DNA from: Comamonas sp. BIGb0152
GTDB lineage: Bacteria > Pseudomonadota > Gammaproteobacteria > Burkholderiales > Burkholderiaceae_C
NCBI RefSeq assembly: GCF_024809975.1
Contig: NZ_JANUDY010000006.1
Coordinates: forward strand, 1 to 64,000
Reading direction: 5' to 3'
Length of the DNA stretch: 64,000 bases
The notes under the pieces were generated by a model. That model worked only from the letters and a program-made list of their open reading frames with translations. It had not been told where the DNA came from and ran no database searches. The position numbers were made by a program, and so were the translations under genes. Of this stretch, positions 39,849 through 49,124 are shown in pieces. How positions within the stretch are numbered: the first letter of the stretch is position 1; each line of letters begins with the position of its first letter.

Positions 39849-41057
39849 ATGCTGTCCATGGAAACCCCCAACAGTTCCCCTTCGGCCACCCCCTCTGTCA
39901 GCCCTTCCACCAGCGCCAGCCCGGCCGTCTGGGATTTTGTCGTCATCGGCGCCGGCATGGCCGGCAGCGCCACCGCCTGGCACCTGGCCGATAGCGCCCA
40001 GGTGCTCGTGCTGGAGCAGGAATCCCAGCCCGGCTACCACACCACCGGCCGCTCGGCCGCGCTGTTTGAAGAGCACTATGGCCCGCCCCAGGTGCAAGCG
40101 CTCACGCGGGCCAGCCGCCAGTTCTACGAGCAGCCGCCGGCCGATTTTGCCGCGCATGCGCTGGTCAGCCCCCGGGGCGTGCTGTATGTCGCCACCCCCG
40201 AACAATTACCGCAGCTGCAAACCGCCTACGACGAGGCGCGCCAGCATTCGCCCGGCGCCCGCTGGCTGGACAAGGCCGCGCTACAGGCCTTTTTGCCAGC
40301 GTTGAACACCGAGGTGCTCGAAGCCGGATTCAGCGACGACGGCGCCCGCGATATCGATGTGCATGCGCTGCACCAGGGTTTTTTGAAAGGCATGCGCCGG
40401 CGCGGCGGCCAGCTGTGGACGGATGCGCAAGTGCAAAGCCTGCACTGGGATGCCAGCGCCAGCCACTGGCAAATAGCGCTGGCCGATGGCCGCCAGTTGC
40501 AGGCCCGCCATTGCGTCAACGCCGCCGGTGCCTGGGCCGATGAACTGGGCCAGATGGCTGGAGCCACAGCCATTGGGCTTACGCCCAAGCGCCGCAGCGC
40601 CTTCACCTTTGCCATGCCCGCCGGCATGGACGGCCAGCACTGGCCGGCTGTGATCGATATCGGCGAGCAGTGGTACTTCAAGCCCGATGCCGGCCAGCTG
40701 CTGGGCTCACCCGCCAATGCCGATGCCACCCATCCCCATGATGTGCAGCCCGAGATGCTGGACATTGCCGAGGGCATTGACCGCATCATGCAGGCCAGCC
40801 ACTTCGATATTCGCCGCCCCAGCCACAGCTGGGCGGGCCTGCGCTCCTTTGTCGCCGATGGCGAGATGGTGATTGGCTGGGATGGCCAGGCGCCGCAGTT
40901 TTTGTGGGTGGCCGCGCAAGGCGGCTATGGCATCCAAAGCGCCTACGGCTACGGCCTGCTGGCGCGCAACCTGGCCTTGCATGAACCGCTGGACCCGGCC
41001 CTGGCCAGCCAAGGCGTGCAGCCCCAGGCGCTGTCGCCCAAGCGCCATTTGCGTTGA
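39849..41057 (+). CDS. FAD-dependent D-amino-acid (D-arginine-like) dehydrogenase
   Basis: This is a 402-residue flavoenzyme of the DAO family. VVIGAGMAGSATAWHLAD is the dinucleotide-binding motif. Segments PGYHTTGRSAALF, YGPPQVQALTRASR, IDVHALHQGFLKGMRRRG, LTPKRRSAFTF, LLGSPANADAT, RRPSHSWAGLRSFVADG and FLWVAAQGGYGIQ closely follow Pseudomonas D-arginine dehydrogenase DauA in order and wording, so I judge it DauA-like. The start at 39849 is one choice; an ATG at 39858 is also possible. The EamA exporter gene follows. The exact amino-acid preference is not provable from sequence. Confidence 0.85.
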   Translation: MLSMETPNSSPSATPSVSPSTSASPAVWDFVVIGAGMAGSATAWHLADSAQVLVLEQESQPGYHTTGRSAALFEEHYGPPQVQALTRASRQFYEQPPADFAAHALVSPRGVLYVATPEQLPQLQTAYDEARQHSPGARWLDKAALQAFLPALNTEVLEAGFSDDGARDIDVHALHQGFLKGMRRRGGQLWTDAQVQSLHWDASASHWQIALADGRQLQARHCVNAAGAWADELGQMAGATAIGLTPKRRSAFTFAMPAGMDGQHWPAVIDIGEQWYFKPDAGQLLGSPANADATHPHDVQPEMLDIAEGIDRIMQASHFDIRRPSHSWAGLRSFVADGEMVIGWDGQAPQFLWVAAQGGYGIQSAYGYGLLARNLALHEPLDPALASQGVQPQALSPKRHLR

Positions 41058-41062
41058 ATAGC

Positions 41063-41100
41063 GCAGTGCCAGCACGCAGCAGCGCTTGCTGGCACACTGC
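41063..41100 (+). terminator. hairpin after the D-amino-acid dehydrogenase gene
   Basis: A 9-bp stem GTGCCAGCA/TGCTGGCAC (41066-41074 with 41087-41095) can be extended by a few pairs past a 2-base bulge. It follows the stop within eight bases but lacks a clean T-tract, so it is a weak terminator candidate. Confidence 0.35.
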
Positions 41101-41150
41101 TGGAAAACTTTGAATAACATCCGGCGCTGCGCACACCAGCGCCTCCAGCC

Positions 41151-42092
41151 ATGTCTGCTTCCAGCTCGCCCGTCCCCTTTCGCCCCACTGACCTCGCATT
41201 GGCGTTGGTGGTGGTCGTCGTCTGGGGCATCAACTTTGTCATCATGAAATGGGGCCTGCAGAGCCTGACCCCGTTCGAGCTGGGCGCCCTGCGCTACCTC
41301 TGCGCGGCCTTTCCGCTGGTGCTGTTCATCAAGCCGCCGCGCGTGCACTGGCGCTGGGTGGTGCTGTTTGGCTTGTTGCAAGGCGTGGGCCAGTTTGGCT
41401 TTTTGTTCACCGCGCTCAAGGTGGGCATGACGGCGTCGCTGGCCAGTGTGGTGCTGCAGACCCAGGTGTTTCTCACCGCCGTGTGGACCTGGGTGCTGCT
41501 GCGCGAGCGGCCCGGCCGCCCACTGGTGGCCGGCATGGGCATTGCGGCACTGGGCCTGGCTTGCCTGCTGATCAACGAGCTGCACAGCAATGGCGCTGGT
41601 GGCACCACTTTGGCCGGCCTGCTGCTGGTGCTGTGTGCGGCCACCTCCTGGGCCTGCTCCAACGTGGTGGTGCGCCTGGCGCAGAAAGAGAACGCCCGCT
41701 ACGACCCGGTGGGCTTTATCGCCTGGAGCAGCCTGATGCCGATTCTGCCCTTTATCGGGCTGAGCGCCTGGTTGGACGACGGCAGCGTGGGCAAGTGGCT
41801 GCATGCAGAGACTTGGCAGCAGATCCCCGGGCTGGCCTGGGCATCCATCGCCTACCTGGGCTGGGTGGCCACCATCGTCGGCTACGGCCTGTGGACGCGG
41901 CTGATCCAGCGCTATTCCGCCAACCGGGTGGCGCCTTTCAGCCTCTGCGTGCCCGTCATCGGGCTCAGCACCGGCATGCTGGTGCTGGGCGAGACGGTGA
42001 CGGTCTGGCAGTGGGCTGGCGCCGTGTTTGTTGTGCTGGCGCTGGTCGTCGTGGTCTGGGGCGGGCGCTGGCTGCAGGCGGCGCGGCGCTAA
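41151..42092 (+). CDS. EamA-family (DMT) transporter
   Basis: This is a 313-residue inner-membrane protein with about ten hydrophobic segments in two EamA repeats (WGINFVIMKWGLQSLTPFELGALRY in the first; SACSNVVVR-type start and GYGLWTRLIQRYSANRVAPFSLCVPVIG in the second). This superfamily exports amino acids, nucleotides or metabolites. It is downstream of the D-amino-acid dehydrogenase gene, so a link to amino-acid handling is suggested by context only. It converges on the second Bug receptor. Confidence 0.88.
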   Translation: MSASSSPVPFRPTDLALALVVVVVWGINFVIMKWGLQSLTPFELGALRYLCAAFPLVLFIKPPRVHWRWVVLFGLLQGVGQFGFLFTALKVGMTASLASVVLQTQVFLTAVWTWVLLRERPGRPLVAGMGIAALGLACLLINELHSNGAGGTTLAGLLLVLCAATSWACSNVVVRLAQKENARYDPVGFIAWSSLMPILPFIGLSAWLDDGSVGKWLHAETWQQIPGLAWASIAYLGWVATIVGYGLWTRLIQRYSANRVAPFSLCVPVIGLSTGMLVLGETVTVWQWAGAVFVVLALVVVVWGGRWLQAARR

Positions 42093-42131
42093 GCCCTCGC
42101 CAGGGGCTAACCCCTGCCGGATCAGGCCCGC

Positions 42132-43127
42132 TCAGCGGTCCTCGATCTTGGCAGTCTCGACGATCTGCTGGTACTTGGACACCTGGGCCTTCAAAAAAGC
42201 GCCCATGTCCTGACCGGGTACGGCCACGACATTGCCACTGGCTTCGAGCTTGGCGCGAAAGCTGGGTGACTGCAGGGTGTCATTCAGCGCCGCGCTCAGC
42301 GTCGTCAGCACCTGCGGGGGCAGCTGGGCCGGCCCCATCAGCGCAAACCAGCTGTTGATATCCACCTTGGCAAACGCGGGGTTCTCGGCCAAGGCAGGAA
42401 TATCGGGCGTGACCGTGGAGCGTTTGGCCTCGGTCGTACCCAAGGCCACCACCTTGCCGGCGCGGATATGCGGCAGGCCCGAGGACAGCACAAACACCCC
42501 AAAATCCAGACTGCCTCCTAAAAGATCATTGGTCAGCGGTGCCACACCCTTGTAGGGCACATGGGTCATCGTCACCTGGCCGGCCTGCTGCACCATCTCA
42601 CCGGCTATATGCAAGGCCGTGCCCACGCCCGAGCTGCCATAGCTGTACTTGCCCGGGTTCTGGCGCAGCCGGTTGAGGAAATCCTGGGTGTTCTTGACGC
42701 CGCTGGCCTGCGAGGCGACCAGCACCATGGGCTGGGTGGCCACCAAACCTATGGGCGTGAAATCCTGGAACACCCGGTATTTGATGGCCTTGTTGATCAA
42801 CGGCGCAATCGCCATCTCGTTGTTGGCCGACAGCAGCAAGGTGTAGCCATCGGCCGGCGCCCTGGCCACCTTTTGCGCGCCGATGGCGCCGCCTGCGCCC
42901 CCCAGGTTCTCGATCACCACCGGTTGCTTGAGCCGCTGCGCCAGCTCGGTGCCCACCATGCGCCCGACTGCATCGGTGCTGCCGCCGGGCGGGTAGGCAA
43001 TCACCAGGGTGATGGCCTTATTGGGGTAAGCCGATGCCGCTTGCACCCCTGCCGCCATGCTGGCCCCCAGTGCCAGCAAGGCGATGGCTGCCGTCCGGCG
43101 GGGCGGAGGAAAGAAAGCAGGGTGCAT
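42132..43127 (-). CDS. Bug-family periplasmic receptor (second copy)
   Basis: This is a 331-residue secreted solute-binding protein of the Bug/TctC family. Start 43127 has AAGGA seven bases upstream. The signal peptide ends around residue 31 (AAGVQA-AS). Mature residues show KAITLVIAYPPGGSTDAVGR, VIENLGGAGGAIGAQKVARAPADGYTLLL and MTHVPYKGVAPLTNDLLGG, all typical. No TctA/B genes are adjacent; the ligand is unknown. It is only distantly similar to the receptor at 3.4-4.4 kb. Note that the coordinates cover a gene on the opposite strand from the EamA gene, convergent to it. Confidence 0.92.
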   Translation of the reverse strand: MHPAFFPPPRRTAAIALLALGASMAAGVQAASAYPNKAITLVIAYPPGGSTDAVGRMVGTELAQRLKQPVVIENLGGAGGAIGAQKVARAPADGYTLLLSANNEMAIAPLINKAIKYRVFQDFTPIGLVATQPMVLVASQASGVKNTQDFLNRLRQNPGKYSYGSSGVGTALHIAGEMVQQAGQVTMTHVPYKGVAPLTNDLLGGSLDFGVFVLSSGLPHIRAGKVVALGTTEAKRSTVTPDIPALAENPAFAKVDINSWFALMGPAQLPPQVLTTLSAALNDTLQSPSFRAKLEASGNVVAVPGQDMGAFLKAQVSKYQQIVETAKIEDR

Positions 43128-43275
43128 GGGGAATCCTTGTGGCGGTAGGAGCGGCGTCAAACGGAGGGCGGCAGGCCGCATGCTGTTTGGGCCCAAGCCC
43201 TGCAGACGGCTATGACCACCGAAGCAGGGACCGTGCCAGCCGCACGAGCCCATGCCTGTTTTTTGCGTGGATCGC

Positions 43276-44097
43276 TCAGTCCACCGCGTTGAGCAGATCG
43301 CGGGTCTTCAATGCCACGGCACGCGCGGCGCTGGCAAAGTCTTCTCCCCCGCTCGCATACAAAATGGCGCGCGAGGAGTTGATGATGATGGGGCCGCCGC
43401 CGATACGCGCCGCCTTGACCGTTGCCACCGCATCACCGCCCTGCGCACCGACGCCAGGGATCAGCAGCGGCAAATGGGGTGCCACCGCGCGCACGCGCTC
43501 GATCTCTTGCGGGCGGGTGGCCCCCACAACCAGGCCGAGCTGGCCATTGGTGTTCCAGGGGCCCTGGGCAAGTTTGGCTACATGCTCAAACATCTGCGGG
43601 TGGCCGGGGATATCTGCCAGGGTGCGCGCCTGCAGATCATCGCCACCGGGGTTGGAGGTGCGGCACAGCAGGAAGGCGCCTTTGCCCTCGTACTGCAGGT
43701 AAGGGGTGATGGAGTCAAAGCCCATGAAGGGCGACAAGGTCACCGCGTCCGCGCCATAGCGCTCGAAGGCCTCCTTGGCGTACTGCTCGGCGGTCGAGCC
43801 AATGTCGCCGCGCTTGGCGTCAAGAATCACCGGCACATGGGGCGCCACGCGGCGCATATGGGCCATCAGTTGCTCGAGCTGATCCTCGGCACGGTGCGCC
43901 GCAAAATAGGCAATCTGCGGCTTGAAGCTGTTGACCAGGTCATGGGTGGCATCGACGATGGCTGCGCAAAATTCATAGATCTTGCTGGCATCGCCCCGCA
44001 TCGCGGCGGGAAAACGGCTGGGTTCCGGATCCAGGCCCACGCACAGCATGGAGTTATTTTGGGTGGCTGCAGCGCGCAGCTGGTCGATAAAAGGCAT
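43276..44097 (-). CDS. pyrF: orotidine-5'-phosphate decarboxylase
   Basis: This 273-residue enzyme catalyses the last step of UMP synthesis, decarboxylating OMP. It is the longer type-2 form found in many betaproteobacteria: [14 protein letters not shown] at the N-terminus, [13 protein letters not shown], and the catalytic lysine/aspartate block [18 protein letters not shown]. The start at 44097 (MPFIDQL) fits the family. It is likely monocistronic. Confidence 0.95.
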   Translation of the reverse strand: MPFIDQLRAAATQNNSMLCVGLDPEPSRFPAAMRGDASKIYEFCAAIVDATHDLVNSFKPQIAYFAAHRAEDQLEQLMAHMRRVAPHVPVILDAKRGDIGSTAEQYAKEAFERYGADAVTLSPFMGFDSITPYLQYEGKGAFLLCRTSNPGGDDLQARTLADIPGHPQMFEHVAKLAQGPWNTNGQLGLVVGATRPQEIERVRAVAPHLPLLIPGVGAQGGDAVATVKAARIGGGPIIINSSRAILYASGGEDFASAARAVALKTRDLLNAVD

Positions 44098-44126
44098 GGG
44101 CGCTATTGTAAAAGCTAGCAAGGCCC

Positions 44127-44288
44127 ATGCCCTTCGCAGGGCTGACTGCGTCGCACGGGGATTGCAGGCCTAATCGCCCCCCGCCCACCTTGTCGAGACA
44201 AGCCCGGGCGATCCTGTGCCTGCTGACCCTGGTCGGGGGCTTGGGCTGGCCGGTGATGAAGGCGGGGTGCCGCACTTCCCGCCGCTAA
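44127..44288 (+). CDS. possible small membrane or secreted peptide (53 residues)
   Basis: An ATG-initiated frame of 53 codons runs divergent from pyrF. AAGG lies three bases before the ATG. Residues 28-43 are hydrophobic ([16 protein letters not shown]), which would suit a small membrane or exported peptide, and the end is basic (KAGCRTSRR). I know no family. A 42-base hairpin region follows. Chance is possible in GC-rich DNA. Confidence 0.25.
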   Translation: MPFAGLTASHGDCRPNRPPPTLSRQARAILCLLTLVGGLGWPVMKAGCRTSRR

Positions 44289-44316
44289 GCGTTCATGCGG
44301 CGATCCCGTTTGCCGC

Positions 44317-44358
44317 CTGCCCGATCCCGAGCGTGGCCCATGGCTCGGGCTCGGGCAG
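44317..44358. terminator. strong 16-bp hairpin between pyrF and DUF2165
   Basis: Two 16-base arms (44317-44332 and 44343-44358) pair with one mismatch and a 10-base loop. The hairpin begins four bases past the DUF2165 stop and has no T-tract on either side. It could end transcription from either strand or stabilise a 3' end. Confidence 0.45.
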
Positions 44359-44362
44359 CGCC

Positions 44363-44893
44363 TCAGCGGCCGGCTGCCTGCGCGGGCGCAGACTCAGGTG
44401 CCGCCAGGCTGTCGTTGTCCATCGTCAGGTAGATCAGCACCAGCAGCAAGGTGACAAAGAAGCGGAAGGCATCGGGCACGCCATTCCACTCCTTGGACAT
44501 CCACATGCCAAACCACTCGCCACCCACTGACATAAAGCCCACCTGCCAGGTGAGAAAGCCCAGGGTCAGCCCCGCAATGGCCCATTTTTTGGCGGCGCGA
44601 AAGCCTGCTGCATCGGCATGGCGCGCCCGCAAGAGCTTGCTGCCGCCGATCCAGCACAGCACGGCCGTGACCGCCTCCAGCGCGATGATGCAGGCATAGC
44701 CCAGGTGGTGCAGCCATTCGGCCTCGATGGCGCGGTACATGAGGCCGTTGCCCGGGAAGGTGGTGTCCATCAGGAACACATGGTGCACAAAGCCAAAGTT
44801 GGTGGCGTAGTCGGTGATATTGCCAAAGGCCACCAAGGTGGCGAAGAAAGCCATGGCCAGCACCATGGCGGACTTGGACAGACGAATAACCAT
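44363..44893 (-). CDS. DUF2165 small integral membrane protein
   Basis: This is a 176-residue membrane protein with about four hydrophobic segments. It matches the DUF2165 layout: VALMAFFATLVAFGNITDY-like first helix, FVHHVFLMDTTFP loop, WLHHLGYACIIALEAVTAVLCW second helix, the GFLTWQVGFMSVGGEWFGMW segment, and a last helix with LIYLTMDN. The start 44893 (MVIRLSK) is chosen because an upstream open frame has no coding character. The function is unknown. Confidence 0.85.
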   Translation of the reverse strand: MVIRLSKSAMVLAMAFFATLVAFGNITDYATNFGFVHHVFLMDTTFPGNGLMYRAIEAEWLHHLGYACIIALEAVTAVLCWIGGSKLLRARHADAAGFRAAKKWAIAGLTLGFLTWQVGFMSVGGEWFGMWMSKEWNGVPDAFRFFVTLLLVLIYLTMDNDSLAAPESAPAQAAGR

Positions 44894-45241
44894 TCGAAGC
44901 TCCAGACGTGAGAGATAAAGAAAGGGATAAAAAGACAGACGGATGCCGTGGCGCCGAACGACAAGGTTCGGCACCTGATCCACCAGGAAGATACCAAGCG
45001 AAGTTGGAGGGGATGTGTGCAAAAGCACGGAGGCGCGCAGATCGGGACTGGAAAACCTGAAGCCGGCAGCGGGTCTGGGAAACACGCAGGCCAACCGGAT
45101 CGAATGTCGCGCCAGGAGGGAGGCTGGATTCTGCCAGCCCGCATTGGCGGCTGTCAATGCCCGCCATTGGGGCCATAAAAAAACGCACTGCCCAAGGGGA
45201 GTGCGTTCTGCGTTGCTGCCGGGCGTAGGCCCGGGCGGGGA
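44894..45241. other. intergenic stretch upstream of the DUF2165 gene
   Basis: These 348 bases contain the terminator of the FlgO gene on the right and the DUF2165 promoter and leader on the left. Frames crossing it are non-coding in character. I see no tRNA or repeated element. Confidence 0.5.
45177..45207 (-). terminator. intrinsic terminator of the lipoprotein pair
   Basis: An 8-bp stem AACGCACT/AGTGCGTT (45182-45189 with 45200-45207) is followed leftward by a run of T residues. It is 34 bases past the FlgO-like stop. Confidence 0.82.
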
Positions 45242-45820
45242 TCAGCGCGGAGCGTTCAGCAAACGGGTCACATCGCGGTCATTGGGCAATGCGTAGTCGT
45301 AGCCCGAGAGGATGCGGCTGTCTTCGGTGCGTACCAGCTTGAGGCTGACATAGGTGAAGTTGGCCGCAGGCGAGAAGGTGCCGACCAGCACCATGGAGGC
45401 GTTCTGGCTGCGGGCAATGTCGCGCATCTCGCGCGACAGCAGCAGCTCGCCGGTGCCTTCACGCACATACAGATCGGTGCGCAGCTTGACTTCCTTGACG
45501 TGGAAGCCACGGGCAGCCATCTGGTTGGCATAGATCTCGGACAAGGTGCGGCCCAGGGGCGACGAGGCGCCCATGTTGTTCACGTTGACGACGGTGGCCA
45601 CCAGCACCGGGCCGGTGCCCGAGGACTGCGGAGCGACCGAGGCGGTCAGCTTGTTGATCGCATCCTGGCTATTGGCCAGGAACACGCTGGCGTCGGCGGC
45701 TTGGTACGTGGGCTCGCTGCGCACCGTGCTCACGGGCTGGGCGGGACCACTCCAGTTGGCGCAACCGGCCAGCACGGCGACCGAGGCCACCGCAGCAAGG
45801 GAGGTCAAACGCCGCATCAT
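45242..45820 (-). CDS. FlgO-family outer-membrane lipoprotein
   Basis: This is a 192-residue lipoprotein. The signal ends in the lipobox VLAGC (Cys20). The body matches the FlgO domain: ANSQDAINKLTAS, VLVATVVNVNNMGASSPLGRTLSE, LRTDLYVREGTGELLLSREM and MVLVGTFSPAANFTYVSLKLV. FlgO with FlgP supports the flagellar outer-membrane layer in Vibrio, but no flagellar gene is near here, so a general outer-membrane role is likely. Two ATGs overlap the stop of the preceding gene (AATGATG), so translation is coupled. Confidence 0.82.
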   Translation of the reverse strand: MMRRLTSLAAVASVAVLAGCANWSGPAQPVSTVRSEPTYQAADASVFLANSQDAINKLTASVAPQSSGTGPVLVATVVNVNNMGASSPLGRTLSEIYANQMAARGFHVKEVKLRTDLYVREGTGELLLSREMRDIARSQNASMVLVGTFSPAANFTYVSLKLVRTEDSRILSGYDYALPNDRDVTRLLNAPR

Positions 45821-46455
45821 TTGTTCACCACCTTCATGTTGACCGCACGGTAGGCTTCATTCTTGGCGAACTGGCCAACGGTGGCATTGTCAACATAGTA
45901 GACATTGGACTTGCGTGCCACGTACTGGCCCTGGCGCAGCACCGTGGTGGTCAGCAGCACTTCGGAGTACGCCGGGGCGCCCGCGATGGTGGCGGCCTGG
46001 TAGTCGGTGCCGATGGTCGGGCTCACGCCGGCGATGACCTGGCCGTTGTCGCCTTCATAGGCCCAGTTGCCCGCCTGCTGCAGGTTGTGGTGCACAACCT
46101 TGGCGTCGTAGCTCACTTCGAGCTGCTGGCCGGGGGTGTTGTAGACCGATGCGCCATGCTGCACCAGCTTGGTCACGACCAGGTCGTGGAACACGCTGTC
46201 AAAGGCACTGGCGTTTTGTGGCAGGGCCACATACAACGGCGTCTTGGCGTTCAGACCATTGCGCTCCAAGGTGGCCAAGGTGTCAGCCACCACTTCGCTG
46301 GCCATCAGATCCCAGTGGCCCGCTGCGCGTACCTTCATCTGGGTTGGTTGCGCATAGTTGGCGCCGTATGGAACAGGCGCCTCTACCGCGCAACCCGTCA
46401 ACGCGAGTACGGCGCTTGCCAGCGCCGCAGCTCCGATGGTCTTTTTCAAAGCCAT
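45817..46455 (-). CDS. uncharacterised lipoprotein, partner of the FlgO-like gene
   Basis: This is a 212-residue predicted lipoprotein with signal and lipobox LALTGC (Cys22). AGGAGG lies before the ATG at 46455. The mature part is beta/alpha mixed, contains no cysteine beyond the lipid one, and shows HWDLMASEVVADTLATL and VHHNLQQAGNWAYEGDNGQ. I do not recognise the family. It overlaps the FlgO-like gene and shares its promoter, suggesting one outer-membrane complex. Confidence 0.75.
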   Translation of the reverse strand: MALKKTIGAAALASAVLALTGCAVEAPVPYGANYAQPTQMKVRAAGHWDLMASEVVADTLATLERNGLNAKTPLYVALPQNASAFDSVFHDLVVTKLVQHGASVYNTPGQQLEVSYDAKVVHHNLQQAGNWAYEGDNGQVIAGVSPTIGTDYQAATIAGAPAYSEVLLTTTVLRQGQYVARKSNVYYVDNATVGQFAKNEAYRAVNMKVVNK

Positions 46456-46628
46456 GTTTCCCTCCTCGGAATTAGATAGCCAACGGGCCAACACCCGCCC
46501 AGGCTTGCATCCATTGTTGTAGATGTGGTGGTGCCAAGACAAGAGAAACGATCCAAAGTGCGAGCACAGCCCTGCATTTTGTTGTTTTTGCTCACACTTT
46601 AGAACGATCACCTGTCCGCTGAAGAAAC

Positions 46629-47822
46629 TCAGGCTGCAGCGCGTTTTTGCAGAATTTCAAAGGCGGGCAAGGTCTTGCCTTCCAATACTTCCAAAAAGGC
46701 ACCGCCGCCGGTGGAGATATAACCAATCTTGTCTTCGATGCCGTACTTGGCAATGGCGGCCAAGGTATCACCGCCACCGGCAATGCTGAAGGCGGGCGAC
46801 TGGGCAATGGCCTGGGCCAGGGTTTCGGTGCCATGCGCAAACGCATCGAACTCGAACACGCCCACGGGGCCGTTCCAGACAATCGTGCCGGCCTTCTTGA
46901 GCTGCTCGGCCAGGCGGGCGGCCGTCTCGGGGCCAATGTCCAGGATCAGGTCGTCATCGGCCACCTCGGTGGCCCGCTTGACGGTGGCTACGGCATCGGC
47001 TGCAAAGGTCTTGGCGACCACCACATCGGTGGGGATAGGCACGCCCGCGCCACGTGCCGCCATGGCATCGATCACGGCCTTGGCCTGGTCCACCAGATCG
47101 GCCTCGGCCAGCGATTTGCCGATGTTCAGGCCCGCCGCCAGCATGAAGGTGTTGGCAATGCCGCCACCCACAATCAGCTGGTCCACGTTGCTGGACAGCG
47201 ACTGCAGAATAGTCAGCTTGGTCGACACCTTGGAGCCCGCCACGATGGCCACCAGCGGGCGCGCCGGCGCGGCCAGCGCCTTGGTGATGGCATCGATCTC
47301 GGCCGACAGCAGCGGGCCGGCGCAGGCGATCTTGGCGTACTCGGCAATGCCGTAGGTGGTGCCTTCGGCGCGGTGGGCCGTGCCAAAGGCGTCGTTCACA
47401 TAGATGTCGCACAACTGGGCGAGCTTTTGCGCCAAGGCGGGCAGGTTTTTCTTCTCGCCGATATTGCTGCGGCAGTTCTCCAGCATCACGACCTGGCCGG
47501 GGGCCACGTTGACGCCATCGACCCAGTTGGCGATCAGCGGAACCTCGCGGCCCAGCAACTGGGCCAGGCGCTGCGCCACCGGGGCGAGCGAGTCTTCGGG
47601 CTTGAACGCGCCTTCAGTCGGGCGGCCCAGGTGGCTGGTCACCATCACCGCGGCACCGGCCTTGAGCGCCATCTCGATCGCCGGCACCGAGGCACGCACG
47701 CGCGTGTCTTCAGTGATCTCGCCCGCGTCGTTGAGCGGCACATTCAGGTCAGAGCGGATAAAAACGCGTTGGCCTTGCACCTTGCCTTGGGCACACAGGT
47801 CGGAGAAACGAAGGATGTTCAT
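46629..47822 (-). CDS. pgk: phosphoglycerate kinase
   Basis: This 397-residue glycolytic enzyme transfers phosphate between 1,3-bisphosphoglycerate and ADP. Family blocks are [59 protein letters not shown] and [12 protein letters not shown]. The start 47822 (MNILRFSDL) fits; an earlier in-frame start would precede the family N-terminus by more than 60 residues. Confidence 0.96.
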   Translation of the reverse strand: MNILRFSDLCAQGKVQGQRVFIRSDLNVPLNDAGEITEDTRVRASVPAIEMALKAGAAVMVTSHLGRPTEGAFKPEDSLAPVAQRLAQLLGREVPLIANWVDGVNVAPGQVVMLENCRSNIGEKKNLPALAQKLAQLCDIYVNDAFGTAHRAEGTTYGIAEYAKIACAGPLLSAEIDAITKALAAPARPLVAIVAGSKVSTKLTILQSLSSNVDQLIVGGGIANTFMLAAGLNIGKSLAEADLVDQAKAVIDAMAARGAGVPIPTDVVVAKTFAADAVATVKRATEVADDDLILDIGPETAARLAEQLKKAGTIVWNGPVGVFEFDAFAHGTETLAQAIAQSPAFSIAGGGDTLAAIAKYGIEDKIGYISTGGGAFLEVLEGKTLPAFEILQKRAAA

Positions 47823-47958
47823 GGGAATGGCTACCAAAGAGTCTAGAAACTGGGGCGAAGGCCGGACAAGCGGCCGAGCATGGCCGCCATTGTAGAGGCC
47901 CGCCCGGCCCCTCCCAAGCTGCCAGCGGCGCCCTGGTCCCGCAAGGCACAGGCCTTGC

Positions 47959-48303
47959 TTACCAGCCCAGGCCGATATGCAAAGGCAGGTAGACCGCCAT
48001 GCCGACCACAATCGTGCCCAGAATGCCGCGCTTCTTGAAGTAATAGACGGTGGCGCAGATCACAGCCGGAATGCGGGCATCGAGCAAGGTGTCGGTCAGC
48101 TGGCCCTTGACCATCAAGAGCTCCGGCGCAATGACCGCCATCAGCGCCGCCAGCGGTGCGTACTTGAGGCCGCGCTTGAGCCAGTCGGGCAAAGGCAGCT
48201 CGTTCTTCGGAATCATGAAGAAGGCGCGGGTGACCACGGTGATGATGGTCAGGCCCACGATGGCCGTCAGCTGGTAGAGCAGATCCCAGTCGTCCTGGCT
48301 CAT
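47959..48303 (-). CDS. azlD: AzlD-family branched-chain amino acid transport subunit
   Basis: This is a 114-residue membrane protein with about four hydrophobic segments. It begins [24 protein letters not shown] and includes [16 protein letters not shown] and [24 protein letters not shown], as in AzlD. With AzlC it exports branched-chain amino acids or analogues such as azaleucine. Its ATG overlaps the azlC stop (ATGA). Confidence 0.9.
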   Translation of the reverse strand: MSQDDWDLLYQLTAIVGLTIITVVTRAFFMIPKNELPLPDWLKRGLKYAPLAALMAVIAPELLMVKGQLTDTLLDARIPAVICATVYYFKKRGILGTIVVGMAVYLPLHIGLGW

Positions 48304-49124
48304 CGCACATGCTCCTCACGCACGGGCACGGCCGTGGTGCCATCGTCGGGCTGCTCGGGCCCGGGCGATGGCAGGGGTTTGTTCTTGGCTACGACCACAA
48401 TCCTGGGCTTGCGGCCGCGCTGGTCCACCGCTTCGACCAGCAGGCCGATGGTCACTGCGCAGGCAATGGCCACCAGGATGTTGAGCTTGAGCGGAATGCC
48501 ATAGGCCGCAATGGCGGCGGTAGCGGCCACCAGGGCGGCGACCTTGGTGGCGCGGTCGATCAGCATCGAGTACAGCACGCCCAAAAGCGCCAGCACGCCG
48601 GCAAAACCCAGGCCCCACTCCAGCGGCACCACATTGGCCAGCAAGATGCCGGCAATCGAAAAACCCTGCCAGGTGATGAAGTTGAGCGACGACGCGCCCC
48701 AGAAGTAATACACCTGCTGGGGCTTGGCCACCGGTGCGGTGTAGCGGCGCATAAAGGCCACAAAGATCACATCGCCACTGAAGTAGCCAATGCACAGCCG
48801 GTGCCACAGCGGCAGGTGCGCAAAATAGCTGCGCCACATGCTCGACAGAATCACAAAGCGCAGGTTCACGCAGGCAGCGGTGAACCAGACCACCCACATC
48901 GGCGAGCCCATCGCCATCAGCGGCAACACCGCCAACTGGGCGCTGCCCGCATACACCACCAGCGACATAAAGATGGCCATGGGCGCAGAGATGCCCGCCT
49001 TGACCATCGCCACGCCGGTGACCAGGGCCCAGGCCGCAATGCCCACGGCCGTGCCCGACATGTCGATCACGCCGGCACGGAAACTGGGGTGGTCGATGGC
49101 GCGGCGCCGGTGGTGCAGGCTCAT
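48300..49124 (-). CDS. azlC: AzlC-family branched-chain amino acid permease
   Basis: This 274-residue membrane protein is the large subunit of the azaleucine/branched-chain amino acid exporter. Segments [45 protein letters not shown] and [12 protein letters not shown] are typical. A hydrophilic tail of about 35 residues ends it. The ATG overlaps the fmt stop by four bases and the stop overlaps azlD, so the genes are translationally coupled. Confidence 0.92.
   Translation of the reverse strand: MSLHHRRRAIDHPSFRAGVIDMSGTAVGIAAWALVTGVAMVKAGISAPMAIFMSLVVYAGSAQLAVLPLMAMGSPMWVVWFTAACVNLRFVILSSMWRSYFAHLPLWHRLCIGYFSGDVIFVAFMRRYTAPVAKPQQVYYFWGASSLNFITWQGFSIAGILLANVVPLEWGLGFAGVLALLGVLYSMLIDRATKVAALVAATAAIAAYGIPLKLNILVAIACAVTIGLLVEAVDQRGRKPRIVVVAKNKPLPSPGPEQPDDGTTAVPVREEHVR

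Noticed and set aside
42101..42116. GC-rich hairpin CAGGGG-CTAA-CCCCTG between the EamA gene and the second Bug receptor.
   Set aside because: The stem is only six pairs and has no T-tract on either side, so it is not claimed as a terminator.
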